From Terrimesophilobacter sp036833635 (GTDB taxonomy: Bacteria > Actinomycetota > Actinomycetes > Actinomycetales > Microbacteriaceae): a DNA stretch of 64,000 nt. The stretch is taken from NCBI GenBank assembly GCA_036833635.1, contig DAITPJ010000001.1:1-64000 (forward strand). The letters are read 5' to 3'. Each line of letters begins with the position of its first letter. Position 1 is the first letter of the stretch. A program made the translations under genes and the position numbers. Of the stretch, positions 23,063 through 32,093 are shown piece by piece. The notes beneath the pieces were generated by a model. That model saw nothing but the letters and a program-made list of their open reading frames with translations, searched no databases and was not told where the DNA came from.

Positions 23063-24094
23063 ATGACCCGATTCGTCGACGTACACAACATGGTCCGGTG
23101 GATCGGACATCATGGGCCGATCAGCATCATGGAGGGGATGGTCGGTTACCTCGAGGACGATTTCCGCCGCTGGGAGCGCTTCGACAAGACCCCGAGGGTC
23201 GCGAGCCACACCCCGTTCGGCGTCATCGAGCTCATGCCCACGAGCGATACAGAGACCTACGGGTTCAAGTACGTCAACGGCCACCCGTCGAACCCTGCGC
23301 GCGGCTTCCAGACCGTCACGGCCTTCGGGATGCTCGCCGACGTGCACAACGGCTACCCGACCTTCCTCTCCGAGATGACCGTGCTCACCGCGCTCCGCAC
23401 TGCCGCGACCTCCGCCATGGTCGCCAAGGCACTCGCCCGCCCCGACAGCACGACGATGGCGCTCATCGGCACGGGCAGCCAGGCCGAATTCCAGTCGTGC
23501 GCCATCCGCTCGGTCACGGGCATCGAAACCCTGCGGGTCTGGGACACCGATCCGGATGCCATGGCCAAGTTCGTGCGCAATCTCACCCCGCTCGGCTTCG
23601 ACATCACGGTGGCAACCTCGGCAGCGGATGCCGTGGCCGGCGCCGACATCGTCACGACCTGCACGGCTGACAAGACGAATGCGACAGTGCTCACCCACGA
23701 CATGGTCACGCCGGGGATGCACCTCAACGCGATCGGCGGCGACTGCCCTGGGAAGACCGAACTCGACCCGGCCATCCTCGACGCGGCTACGGTCTTCGTC
23801 GAGTACCCGCCGCAGACGAGGATCGAGGGCGAGATCCAGAACCGCCCGGCCGCCTTCCCGGTGACCGAGTTCTGGCAGGTGCTCACGGGCGCGGCGCCCG
23901 GCCGCACCTCGGAGAGCCAGATCACCGTCTTCGACTCCGTCGGCTTCGCGATCGAGGACTTCTCCGCGCTGCGCTACGTGCGCGATTCCGTCGATGCGAC
24001 CGATTTCTACGAGGACATCGACCTCGTCGCCAACCCGGACGACCCGAAGAACCTCTTCGGCTTCGTCGGCGCGCTCTCCCCTGTCGGGGGGTAA
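23063..24094 (+). CDS. Ornithine cyclodeaminase
   Basis: A 343-aa enzyme of the OCD/mu-crystallin family that converts ornithine to proline and ammonia with NAD+. It has substrate-side FGVIELMPTSD and YGFKYVNGHPSNP, the Rossmann loop ALIGTGSQAEFQ, and NAIGGDCPGKTEL. The N-terminal form (DVHNMVRWIG) is that of the arginine-catabolism group rather than of alanine dehydrogenases. The SD AGGAG is 8 nt before the ATG. It is followed 1 nt later by the CtlX-type hydrolase gene, which would provide its ornithine. Confidence 0.9.
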   Translation: MTRFVDVHNMVRWIGHHGPISIMEGMVGYLEDDFRRWERFDKTPRVASHTPFGVIELMPTSDTETYGFKYVNGHPSNPARGFQTVTAFGMLADVHNGYPTFLSEMTVLTALRTAATSAMVAKALARPDSTTMALIGTGSQAEFQSCAIRSVTGIETLRVWDTDPDAMAKFVRNLTPLGFDITVATSAADAVAGADIVTTCTADKTNATVLTHDMVTPGMHLNAIGGDCPGKTELDPAILDAATVFVEYPPQTRIEGEIQNRPAAFPVTEFWQVLTGAAPGRTSESQITVFDSVGFAIEDFSALRYVRDSVDATDFYEDIDLVANPDDPKNLFGFVGALSPVGG

Positions 24095-24095
24095 C

Positions 24096-25028
24096 GTGTC
24101 AGCCCAGGCACCGTCCTCCGTCGTTCTCGTCCGTCCGCACCACTTCAACGTCAACCCGGTCACGGCTGTCGACAACGCGTTCCAGGCCGAGACCGCCCGG
24201 CCTGCGGAGGAACTCGCCCGCGACGCGTACCGTGAGGTGACCGCGCTTGCCGCGGCGCTTGAGGGCGAGGGCGTGCGGGTGCACCTTTTCGAGGACGAAC
24301 TCGAGGAGCGCCCCGACAGCGTGTTCCCGAACAACTGGCTCTCGACCCACATCGGCGGCCACGTCGCGGTCTACCCGATGTTCGCGCCTAACCGGCGGCT
24401 CGAGCGGCGCCAGGACATCCTCGAAATGCTCAAGACGCACTACCGGGTGCAGGACATCATCGATTACTCGGGCCTCGAGCACGACGGCATCTTCCTCGAG
24501 GGAACCGGAGCGATGGTGCTCGACAATGACGAGCGCGTCGCCTACGTCGCGCGCTCGAACCGCGCAGACCCCATCGCGCTCGAGCGCTTCTGCACGAACT
24601 TCGGCTACGAGCCCATGGTGTTCGACGCCGCCGACCCGAGCGGCACCCCGATCTACCACACGAACGTGCTCATGTGCATCGCGACGGACTTCGTGCTCGC
24701 GGGGACCTCGATGATGCAGCCGGATGCGCGCCGGGCCGAGATCGTCGAGCGGCTTTCCGCGGGCGGCCGCGAGTTCATCGACCTCGCCTTCGACCAGATC
24801 GCCGACTTCGCGGGCAACGCGATCGAGCTCACCGGCTCGAACGGCCGCATCCTCGCGATCTCCCGCCGGGCGGCCGACAGCCTCCGGCCCGACCAGCTCG
24901 CGATCATCGAGCGCAGCTGCACCCTGCTGCCGGTCGACGTCCCGACGATCGAGCTCTCAGGCGGCTCCGTGCGATGCATGATCGCCGGCATCCACCTCAC
25001 CCCGCGCCCGGTGGTCACCACGGCCTGA
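24096..25028 (+). CDS. ctlX: Citrulline/arginine hydrolase of the amidinotransferase fold (CtlX-type)
   Basis: A 310-aa guanidine/ureido-modifying enzyme. It shows VRPHHFNVNP, DSVFPNNWLSTHIGG with the acidic and His residues of the five-bladed fold, LEHDGIFLEGTGAMV, IYHTNVLMCIA and Cys294 near the C-terminus (GSVRCMIAGIHL) as the expected nucleophile. Family members yield ornithine from citrulline or arginine. Its GTG is 1 nt after the ornithine cyclodeaminase stop with a GGGGGG SD, so the two enzymes likely form a route to proline. Which substrate it prefers is not visible. Confidence 0.85.
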   Translation: MSAQAPSSVVLVRPHHFNVNPVTAVDNAFQAETARPAEELARDAYREVTALAAALEGEGVRVHLFEDELEERPDSVFPNNWLSTHIGGHVAVYPMFAPNRRLERRQDILEMLKTHYRVQDIIDYSGLEHDGIFLEGTGAMVLDNDERVAYVARSNRADPIALERFCTNFGYEPMVFDAADPSGTPIYHTNVLMCIATDFVLAGTSMMQPDARRAEIVERLSAGGREFIDLAFDQIADFAGNAIELTGSNGRILAISRRAADSLRPDQLAIIERSCTLLPVDVPTIELSGGSVRCMIAGIHLTPRPVVTTA

Positions 25029-25049
25029 CCGCGAGTCCGCGACGCGTGG

Positions 25050-26579
25050 TCAGTCGGCGGCAGCCTCCGCCGACTCCTGGCCAGGCTCATCGCGCGAGGG
25101 CGCGACCGCGCTCTGGTTGGCGTACTGGGTCCAGGCGACCGTCTGCTGCGGCTTGGCGAAGAACGCCACGATGATCGCGCACACGAGGGCGATGCCCGCC
25201 GGAAGCAGGAGCGACTGCGCCATGGCATTGCTGAATCCCGTGTGCAGGAACTCCGGCAGGGCCCCGGAGAACTCGGTCGCCCCGGATGCCGGCCCCGGCA
25301 GCTCCGCCGTCAGGCGCACCTGCATGAGGGCTCCGACGGCCGCGCTGCCGAGCACCGAGCCCACCTGCCTCGTCGTGTTGTAGACGCCGGACCCCGCCCC
25401 GGCCTTGCTCTGCGGAAGGTTGCGCGTCGCGGTCGTCGAGATCGGCGACCAGACGCAGGAGTTCGCGACGCCCATGAGCGCGCTCGGCGCGAGAAGCCAG
25501 ATGATCTCCGCATCCGGGGTCATGAGCAGCGAATACCAGACGAGCGACGCGGAGAGGCACACTGCGCCCACGATCGCGATGTAGCGCGGGTTGACCCGGT
25601 CCACGAGTCGCCCGACCGGCTGCGCGAGCCCGGCGCTGATGACGGCCATAGGCACGAGCATGAGGGCCGATTCGGTCGGAGTGAGTCCGAGCACGAGCTG
25701 GAAATAGAAGACGAGCGGGAGAGACATGCTCGTGACGGTGAAGCCGACGGCCGACATTGCGCCGTTGGCGAGCGAGAAGTTGCGGTCCCGGAAGAGGCCG
25801 AGGGGCAGGAGCGGCTCGCCCTTCTTGTTGACTGCCTGCCAGACCACGAAGAGCGCGAGCACCACGACGCCGGCGGAGATGAGCCCCCACACCGAGATCG
25901 GTCCGACGATCTGACCCCAGTCGTAGGATTCCCCCTCCTGGAGCCCGAAGACGAGCAGGAACATGCCCAGCGCGCTCAGCACGACGCCGGGAATGTCGAA
26001 GCGGTGCGCATGCGTCTCGAGCCGTGGCACGAGCCGGTACGCCATGACGAACGCGACGACTCCGATCGGCACGTTGATGAAGAAGATCCACTCCCAGCCG
26101 AGACTGTCGACGAGCACACCGCCGAGCACGGGTCCGACGAGCGTCGCGACGCCGGCCGTCGCGCCCCACAGGCCCATGGCCTGCCCACGCCGGTCGGGCG
26201 GGAAGATCCTGGTGATGACAGCCATCGTCTGGGGTGTCATGAGAGCGGCGCCGAGGCCCTGGAACACGCGGGCGAGGATGAGCTGGCTGATGTCGCCGGA
26301 CAACCCGCACCACGCAGACGCGACTGTGAACACGACGAGGCCGGTGAGGTAGAGCCTCTTCGGCCCGAACCGGTCGCCGAGCCGGCCGGTGATCAGCAGC
26401 GGTACGGCGTAGGCGAGCAGGTACGCGCTCGTGACCCAGATGACCGAGTTGATGTCGGCGTGCAGCCCCTCCATGATCTTCGGGTTCGCGACCGAGACGA
26501 TCGTCGTGTCGATGAGGATCATGAAGAAGCCGATGACGAGCGCCCAGAGGGCGGGCCATGGTCGGTAGGTGTTGTTCAT
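25050..26579 (-). CDS. MFS drug exporter, DHA2 family (14 membrane segments)
   Basis: A 509-aa permease with the motifs LGDRFGPKRLYLTG (motif A), VFQGLGAALMTPQTMA (motif B) and GPVLGGVLVDSLGWEWIFFINVPIG (motif C region, begins near residue 145), the pattern of EmrB/QacA proton-driven exporters. About 14 helices can be counted. The C-terminal tail is short and acidic. A TAGATT sequence 9 nt before the ATG may be its -10 box. It is divergent from purS and convergent with ctlX across 21 bp. The exported compound is unknown. Confidence 0.9.
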   Translation of the reverse strand: MNNTYRPWPALWALVIGFFMILIDTTIVSVANPKIMEGLHADINSVIWVTSAYLLAYAVPLLITGRLGDRFGPKRLYLTGLVVFTVASAWCGLSGDISQLILARVFQGLGAALMTPQTMAVITRIFPPDRRGQAMGLWGATAGVATLVGPVLGGVLVDSLGWEWIFFINVPIGVVAFVMAYRLVPRLETHAHRFDIPGVVLSALGMFLLVFGLQEGESYDWGQIVGPISVWGLISAGVVVLALFVVWQAVNKKGEPLLPLGLFRDRNFSLANGAMSAVGFTVTSMSLPLVFYFQLVLGLTPTESALMLVPMAVISAGLAQPVGRLVDRVNPRYIAIVGAVCLSASLVWYSLLMTPDAEIIWLLAPSALMGVANSCVWSPISTTATRNLPQSKAGAGSGVYNTTRQVGSVLGSAAVGALMQVRLTAELPGPASGATEFSGALPEFLHTGFSNAMAQSLLLPAGIALVCAIIVAFFAKPQQTVAWTQYANQSAVAPSRDEPGQESAEAAAD

Positions 26580-26629
26580 CGCCGTGTGAATCTACGCCGA
26601 CCAGACGACATCACCAAAATGCCCGCAGC

Positions 26630-26635
26630 TAGACT
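26630..26635 (+). promoter_or_regulatory. -10 box of the purSQL operon
   Basis: TAGACT, 37 nt before the purS GTG, which also has an AGGAG SD. This transcript would therefore have a short leader. I see no clear -35 box. Confidence 0.45.
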
Positions 26636-26672
26636 GGGATATCCAGACCCCCCTTCGCATCAGGAGTCCCCC

Positions 26673-26981
26673 GTGCCGGTCATCGTCGTCGAGGTCATGC
26701 CCAAGGCCGAACTGCTCGACCCGGCAGGCAAGGCTGTCGCCGGTGCGCTCTCCCGGCTCGGAAACGACCGCCCTGGCTACACGAGGTTCGGCGGGGTACG
26801 CATCGGCAAACGCTTCGAACTCACGATCGACGGGCCGGCCGATGACGCTGCGCTCGCCGCGGCACGCGAGCTCGCCGAGTCGCTCCTGTCGAACTCGGTG
26901 ATCGAGGATGTCGTGGGCGTCCGGTTCCTCGACATCGAGGTCGCCAGCAGCTCAGCCGGTGTCGCGGGGGAGACGCATTGA
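26673..26981 (+). CDS. purS: FGAM synthase subunit PurS
   Basis: A 102-aa subunit that bridges PurQ and PurL and channels ammonia in the four-component FGAM synthase. It shows IVVEVMPKAELLDPAGKAV and GNDRPGYTRFGGVRIGKRFEL, the standard PurS sequence; a C-terminal extension of ~20 residues (SSSAGVAGETH) is beyond the usual ~80-residue length. GTG 26673 follows AGGAG by 6 nt. It is first of purS-purQ-purL. Confidence 0.94.
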   Translation: MPVIVVEVMPKAELLDPAGKAVAGALSRLGNDRPGYTRFGGVRIGKRFELTIDGPADDAALAAARELAESLLSNSVIEDVVGVRFLDIEVASSSAGVAGETH

Positions 26982-26997
26982 AGAACATCGGCGAGAT

Positions 26998-27016
26998 CAC
27001 TTCGACAAGCTCAGGG
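26998..27016. repeat. Fragment of a TTCGACAAGCTCAGGG-type repeat between purS and purQ
   Basis: CACTTCGACAAGCTCAGGG in the short purS-purQ spacer matches a word common in dispersed repeats of related genomes, and shares TCGACAAGCTC with the in-gene palindrome at 46848. Only one arm is present, so it may be a remnant. Confidence 0.4.
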
Positions 27017-27024
27017 CGAGAATA

Positions 27025-27717
27025 GTGCGCATCGGCGTCATCACGTTCCCCGGCTCTCTCGACGACCGCGACGCGCAACGTGCCATCCGTCTTGCGGGCG
27101 CCGAGCCGGTCGCCCTGTGGCACGGCGACCACGACCTCCACGGCGTCGACGCGCTCGTCCTCCCCGGCGGCTTCAGCTATGGCGATTACCTGCGCTGCGG
27201 AGCGATCGCGAGCCTCTCGCCCATCATGAGCGAGGTCATCGACGCGGCGAACAAGGGCATGCCGGTGCTGGGCATCTGCAACGGCTTCCAGATGCTCGTC
27301 GAGGCGCACCTGCTCCCCGGCGGTCTCGTGCGCAACGACCATGGGTCGTTCATCTGCCGCGACCAGCGCCTGCGCGTCGAGAACACCGCCACGGCCTGGA
27401 CGAATGGCTTCGAATCCGGCGCCGAGATCACCATCCCGCTCAAGAACGGCGAGGGCGGCTACCTCGCGGATGCGGAGACGATCGCGCGGCTCGAGGGCGA
27501 GGGCCGGGTCGCCTTCCGCTACCTCGAGGTCAACCCGAACGGCTCGCTCAATCACATCGCCGGCATCGCGAACGAGCGCGGGAACGTCGTCGGGCTCATG
27601 CCGCATCCTGAACATGCGACCGAGGAGGGCTTCGGCCCCGACACGGATGCCGCCATGCGCAACGGGACCGATGGCCTCACCGTTTTCACGAGCGCGATCG
27701 GAGCCCTCGCGCTGTGA
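27025..27717 (+). CDS. purQ: FGAM synthase glutaminase subunit PurQ
   Basis: A 230-aa class I glutamine amidotransferase. It shows IGVITFPGSLDDRD, VLPGGFSYGDYLRCGA, nucleophile Cys85 in GICNGFQML, and the His/Glu pair in LMPHPEHA. It supplies ammonia to PurL. GTG 27025 fits the family start; the SD is weak, and the spacer after purS contains a repeat fragment. Its stop overlaps the purL GTG by 4 nt (GTGA). Confidence 0.95.
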   Translation: MRIGVITFPGSLDDRDAQRAIRLAGAEPVALWHGDHDLHGVDALVLPGGFSYGDYLRCGAIASLSPIMSEVIDAANKGMPVLGICNGFQMLVEAHLLPGGLVRNDHGSFICRDQRLRVENTATAWTNGFESGAEITIPLKNGEGGYLADAETIARLEGEGRVAFRYLEVNPNGSLNHIAGIANERGNVVGLMPHPEHATEEGFGPDTDAAMRNGTDGLTVFTSAIGALAL

Positions 27718-29987
27718 CCGATACCGTCGCCAACGCCGCCGCGACCCCCGACCACGAACAGCCGTACGCCGCCCTCGGGCTCAAACCCGACGAGTATGCG
27801 CGCATCCGGGAGATCCTCGGGAGACGCCCGACGAGCGGCGAACTCGCGATGTACTCGGTCATGTGGAGCGAGCACTGCTCCTACAAGAGCTCGAAGATCT
27901 ACTTGCGCCAGTTCGGCCAGAAGGTGACTCCGAAGATGAAGGAGAAGCTCATGGTCGGCATCGGCGAGAACGCCGGCGTCGTCGACATCGGCGAGGGCTG
28001 GGCCGTGACCTTCAAGGTCGAGTCGCACAACCACCCCTCGTTCATCGAACCATTCCAGGGCGCGGCAACGGGCGTCGGCGGGATCGTGCGCGACATCATC
28101 TCGATGGGGGCGCGACCGGTCGCGGTCATGGACCAGCTTCGGTTCGGTGCCATCGATCATCCGGATACCGCGCGCGTCGTGCACGGCGTCGTCTCCGGGA
28201 TCAGCTTCTACGGCAACTGCCTCGGCCTGCCGAACATCGGCGGCGAGACGTATTTCGACGCCTGCTATCAGGACAATCCGCTCGTCAACGCGCTCGCCGT
28301 CGGGGTTCTGCGCCACGAGGACCTGCACCTCGCGAACGCGCGCGGCGTCGGCAACAAGGTCGTGCTCTTCGGGGCGCGCACAGGCGGCGACGGGATCGGC
28401 GGGGCTTCGATTCTCGCCAGCGACACCTTCGCAGAAGGAGGGCCTACCAAGCGACCTGCCGTGCAGGTCGGCGACCCTTTCGCCGAGAAGGTGCTCATCG
28501 AGTGCTGCCTCGAACTGTTCGCCGGCGAGCTCGTCGAGGGCATCCAGGATCTCGGCGCCGCCGGCATCAGCTGCGCCACGAGCGAACTGGCCTCCAACGG
28601 CGACGGTGGAATGTTCATCGAACTCGACCGAGTGCTGCTGCGCGACCCCACCCTCACGGCAGAGGAGATCCTCATGTCGGAGAGCCAGGAGCGCATGATG
28701 GCGATCGTGCGGCCGGACAAGCTCGACGCGTTCCTCGAGGTGACCGCGAAATGGGATGTCGAGACGAGCGTGCTCGGCGAGGTCACCGACACCGGGCGGC
28801 TCATCATCCACTGGCACGGCGAGGAGATCGTCGACGTCGAACCGCGCACGGTCGCGATCGACGGGCCGGTCTATGAGCGGCCGCTCGCCTACCCCGCCTG
28901 GCTCGACGCGCTGCAGGCGGACTCGGCGTCGTCGCTTCCGCGCACGGATGAGCCCGACGTGCTCCGCGAGCAGTTCCTTCGGCTGCTCGGCTCCCCGAAC
29001 CTCGCGTCGAAGGCGTGGATCACCGATCAGTACGACCGCTACGTCGGCGGCAACACGGCGCTGAGCTTCCCGGATGACGGCGGCATGGTGCGCGTGGACG
29101 AGTCGAGTGGACTCGGTTTCGCACTCGCGGCGGATGCCAACGGCCGCTACGCCCAGCTCGACCCGTACGCGGGCGCGCGGCTCGCGCTCGCCGAGGCGTA
29201 TCGGAATGTCGCGGTCACCGGCGCGGTGCCCGCCGCCGTCTCGGACTGCCTCAACTTCGGCTCGCCGGAAAATCCAGAGGTCATGTGGCAGTTCGCCCGC
29301 GCGGTCGAGGGCCTCTCCGACGGATGCCTCGAACTCGAGATCCCCGTCACAGGCGGCAACGTGAGCTTCTACAACCAGACGGGCGACGTGCCGATCCACC
29401 CGACCCCGGTGGTCGCGGTGCTCGGCGTCATCGACGACGTCGGCAGGCGCGTTCCGAGCGGATGGCAGGACGAAGGCAACAACATCTACCTGCTCGGGAC
29501 GACATCCGCAGAACTCGACGGCTCGGCCTGGGCCGGGACTGTGCACGGGCACCTCGGAGGTCGCCCCCCCGCGGTCGACCTCGCCCGGGAGAAGAGGCTC
29601 GCCGCGCTGCTCGCGGCCGGCGCCCACGAGTCGCTCATCGCCTCAGCCCACGATCTCTCCGATGGTGGCCTCGCCCAGGCGCTCGCCGAGAGCGTTCTGC
29701 GGTTCGGGGTCGGCGCCCGGGTCTGGCTCACCGAGATCATGCAGCGCGACGGGGTGGATGTGGCGACGGCACTCTTCAGTGAGTCGACCGGCCGAGTCAT
29801 CGTGAGCGTGCCACGCGAGGACGACGTCAAGTTCCAGGGCCTGTGCGAGGGGCGGAACTACCCTGTGCTTCGCATCGGCGTGACCGACAAGCTCGCGCCC
29901 GCTCTCGAGATTCAGGACCTCTTCACGATCGGGGTCGACGAGTTGCGGGCGACCCACACGGCGACCCTGCCGACGGCATTCGGCTGA
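27714..29987 (+). CDS. purL: FGAM synthase large subunit PurL
   Basis: A 757-aa synthetase subunit of the small (PurS/PurQ-dependent) type that makes FGAM from FGAR with ATP. It shows MYSVMWSEHCSYKSSK, ESHNHPSFIEPFQGAATGVG, LPNIGGETYFD, IQDLGAAGISCATSELA and, in the second half, TGGNVSFYNQTGDVPIHPT. GTG 27714 is coupled to the purQ stop. It is convergent with the chorismate mutase gene, with only 15 bp between the stops. Confidence 0.96.
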   Translation: MTDTVANAAATPDHEQPYAALGLKPDEYARIREILGRRPTSGELAMYSVMWSEHCSYKSSKIYLRQFGQKVTPKMKEKLMVGIGENAGVVDIGEGWAVTFKVESHNHPSFIEPFQGAATGVGGIVRDIISMGARPVAVMDQLRFGAIDHPDTARVVHGVVSGISFYGNCLGLPNIGGETYFDACYQDNPLVNALAVGVLRHEDLHLANARGVGNKVVLFGARTGGDGIGGASILASDTFAEGGPTKRPAVQVGDPFAEKVLIECCLELFAGELVEGIQDLGAAGISCATSELASNGDGGMFIELDRVLLRDPTLTAEEILMSESQERMMAIVRPDKLDAFLEVTAKWDVETSVLGEVTDTGRLIIHWHGEEIVDVEPRTVAIDGPVYERPLAYPAWLDALQADSASSLPRTDEPDVLREQFLRLLGSPNLASKAWITDQYDRYVGGNTALSFPDDGGMVRVDESSGLGFALAADANGRYAQLDPYAGARLALAEAYRNVAVTGAVPAAVSDCLNFGSPENPEVMWQFARAVEGLSDGCLELEIPVTGGNVSFYNQTGDVPIHPTPVVAVLGVIDDVGRRVPSGWQDEGNNIYLLGTTSAELDGSAWAGTVHGHLGGRPPAVDLAREKRLAALLAAGAHESLIASAHDLSDGGLAQALAESVLRFGVGARVWLTEIMQRDGVDVATALFSESTGRVIVSVPREDDVKFQGLCEGRNYPVLRIGVTDKLAPALEIQDLFTIGVDELRATHTATLPTAFG

Positions 29988-30002
29988 GCGATCCTCGGCA
30001 GG

Positions 30003-30353
30003 TCAGGCCTGCTCGCCGGGCTCGTCGTGGATCTCGATCGCGCCCGTCGATGCGATCCGCTCATGGTGGTGGATGACCTCGGCGACGACGAAGTTGAACC
30101 ACTTCTCGGCGAACGCGGGGTCGAGGCGACTCTCCTCCGCGAGCGCCCGCAGCCTCGCGATCTGCACCTTCTCGCGCGCCGGGTCCGAGGGCGGCATCCC
30201 GTGCGCGGCTTTCAGCCGGCCGACCTGCTGCGTGAACCGGAAACGCTCGGCCAGCAGGTGGACGAGCGCGGCGTCGATGTTGTCGATGCTCAGACGGATG
30301 CCCTCGAGCTCGGCACGAACCTCGTCGTCGCGGGCCTGCTGGTCACCTGGCAT
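30003..30353 (-). CDS. Chorismate mutase, AroQ type
   Basis: A 116-aa all-helical enzyme that converts chorismate to prephenate for Phe and Tyr. It shows IRLSIDNIDAALVHLLAERFRFTQQVGRLKAAHGMPPSDPAREKVQ-type sequence (core R...D...LL..R), with Arg and Lys residues of the active site, then the C-terminal helix (WFNFVVAEVIHHHE). Its ATG is 1 nt after the stop of the EamA gene (TAGCATG), and a TAGCCT box 6 nt before the ATG lies inside the EamA 3' end, so it can be both coupled and independently transcribed without a leader. Confidence 0.9.
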   Translation of the reverse strand: MPGDQQARDDEVRAELEGIRLSIDNIDAALVHLLAERFRFTQQVGRLKAAHGMPPSDPAREKVQIARLRALAEESRLDPAFAEKWFNFVVAEVIHHHERIASTGAIEIHDEPGEQA

Positions 30354-30354
30354 G

Positions 30355-31296
30355 CTACGAGGCTACTGTCCCCTGTGCGGTCTTCGCGCCCCTCCCGAGC
30401 CGAAGCCGCTGCTGCGTGTACAGGATTCCGATGAGAACGAGAACGGCTCCGACCGGCTCGTGCCAGGAGAGCGTCTCGCCGAGCACGAGGAATCCGAGCA
30501 CGACGGCGACGACCGGGATGAGGTAGGTCACCGTCGACGAGGTCGTCGGTCCCCACGCCCGCAGCACGGCGATGTTCCAGATGAAGGCGAATCCTGTGCC
30601 GAAGGCGCCCAGCAGCACGAGACTTGCGACGACGGGGAAGGTCAGCTCGACGGGGCCGATCGCGAGGAACGGCGTGAGCAGCAGCATGACGATGGCGGCC
30701 ATGCCGATGTTGAGGAAGGCCACCGTCGTGCCGCTGATCGGCCGATGGCTCACGAACTTCCGCATGTAGCCGATCGCGACCCCGTAGGAGACCGCCGCCG
30801 CGATGCAGGCGAGCTGGCCCCAGAGATCCCCGCTCAGGTCGTCGTACTGCCACGGGGCGATGATGACGATGACGCCGAGAACACCGAGCACGACTCCGAA
30901 TACCTGGCCCCGGTTGAGGCGTTCGACCCGGAACGCGACGGCGACGAGGATGGCGGTCGCGATAGGTGTCACCGAGTTGTAGATCGCCGCAAGCCCGGAG
31001 GACACGTGCTGCTCTGCCCACGCGAAGAGCGTGTGCGGGATGACGCAGTTGGTGATCGCGATCACGACGAAGTGCAGGTAGACGACGCGCTCACGGGGAA
31101 GCCGGTGGCGACCGACGAGCATGACGAGGCCGAGGGTGATCGCCCCGAGGATCTCCCTCGACCACGCGATCTGGCCATAGGAGACCCCGTCGAGCGCTAC
31201 CTTCATGAAGAGGAAACTCGCACCCCAGACGAGCCCCATCGCGAGGAACTGGAGGAGCGCGCTGTACTTTCGGATGCCCGTGGGACTGTCGTTCAC
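30355..31296 (-). CDS. EamA/DMT family transporter
   Basis: A 313-aa permease with ten membrane segments arranged as two EamA repeats, first from about residue 14 (LLQFLAMGLVWGASFLFMKV) and second from about 165. Conserved features are GASFLFMK, the Pro/Ala-rich NSVTPIATAILVA in helix four and TTSSTVTYLIPVVAVVLG in helix nine. Relatives export amino acids or metabolites. GTG 31296 has a TAGTGT box 6 nt upstream. It is followed by chorismate mutase, which may hint at an aromatic compound, but this is weak. Confidence 0.88.
   Translation of the reverse strand: MNDSPTGIRKYSALLQFLAMGLVWGASFLFMKVALDGVSYGQIAWSREILGAITLGLVMLVGRHRLPRERVVYLHFVVIAITNCVIPHTLFAWAEQHVSSGLAAIYNSVTPIATAILVAVAFRVERLNRGQVFGVVLGVLGVIVIIAPWQYDDLSGDLWGQLACIAAAVSYGVAIGYMRKFVSHRPISGTTVAFLNIGMAAIVMLLLTPFLAIGPVELTFPVVASLVLLGAFGTGFAFIWNIAVLRAWGPTTSSTVTYLIPVVAVVLGFLVLGETLSWHEPVGAVLVLIGILYTQQRLRLGRGAKTAQGTVAS
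30360..30365 (-). promoter_or_regulatory. -10 box of a leaderless promoter inside the upstream gene
   Basis: TAGCCT on the minus strand ends 6 nt before the ATG of chorismate mutase and lies within the last codons of the EamA gene. Confidence 0.55.
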
Positions 31297-31302
31297 AGGC
31301 CG

Positions 31303-31308
31303 ACACTA
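31303..31308 (-). promoter_or_regulatory. -10 box of a leaderless promoter
   Basis: TAGTGT on the minus strand ends 6 nt before GTG 31296 of the EamA gene. Confidence 0.6.
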
Positions 31309-31330
31309 CAGGGATCGGACGACAAGGCTT

Positions 31331-31972
31331 TCACGTCCGCGGCGTCCGGAACAGCACCGGCCGGCCGTGGTAGACGGAGAGCCGTTTCTCGAGACGCTCA
31401 CGGACATCCGGCCACTCCTCGACGATGACGGAGTACGTCGCAGTGTCGCGCCAGGTGCCGTCTGCACGGGGCTGCTCCCGGCGCACGACACCCTCGAAGG
31501 TCGCGCCGATGCCGGCGATCGCGGCTCGCGACCGCGCGTTGAGCACGTCGGTCTGGATCTTGACCCTCCCGAAACCCGCATCGAAGGCGTGCTGGAGAAG
31601 GAGCAACTTCGCCTCGGGGTTGACCGCCGTGCCCCACACCCGCGGGTCGTAGGCCGTCCAGCCGATGTGCGCAGCCTCGCGGCGCGTGTCGAAGTCGCCG
31701 AGCGTCGTCGTTCCCACGACGGTTCCGTCCCGTGGACCCCCGACGAGCACGACCGCGAACGCGTTGTTCTCCGGCCGGTGATAGCCCGACTCCCAACGCT
31801 CGAACACCTCGAGCGTCTCTGGAAGTGCGGAGAGGCCCCCTCCGAAGCCGAACTCGAAGACCGAACGATGCCCGATCGCGGCATAGAGTCCAGGAATGTG
31901 GCTGCGGTCGACGGGCTCGAGCCGGATGAAGTCACCGACGAGCACGGTCGGGGTGGGTCGAGTCGCAGTCAC
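31331..31972 (-). CDS. GNAT family N-acetyltransferase (RimJ/RimL-like)
   Basis: A 213-aa acetyltransferase. The sequence begins with a strand VLVGDFIRLEPVDRSHIPGL, has VVGTTTLGDFD, then AAHIGWTAYDPRVWGTAVNPEAK at the acetyl-CoA region and VKIQTDVLNARSRAAIAGIGA, as in the RimJ/RimL subgroup that acetylates protein N-termini or small amines. GTG 31972 is preceded by AAGAAT 6 nt upstream, a weak match to the leaderless pattern. The substrate is unknown. Confidence 0.85.
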   Translation of the reverse strand: MTATRPTPTVLVGDFIRLEPVDRSHIPGLYAAIGHRSVFEFGFGGGLSALPETLEVFERWESGYHRPENNAFAVVLVGGPRDGTVVGTTTLGDFDTRREAAHIGWTAYDPRVWGTAVNPEAKLLLLQHAFDAGFGRVKIQTDVLNARSRAAIAGIGATFEGVVRREQPRADGTWRDTATYSVIVEEWPDVRERLEKRLSVYHGRPVLFRTPRT

Positions 31973-32093
31973 CCTTCGATTCTTGCACCGCGCGACAGCA
32001 TCGAAAGTGCAAGCATGATCGGCTGCCGCTGCCCGAGGAATTCAACGTCGTCTGATCCCGCGCCGGGAGCCTCCAGCGTGGTCTAATTCTCGT

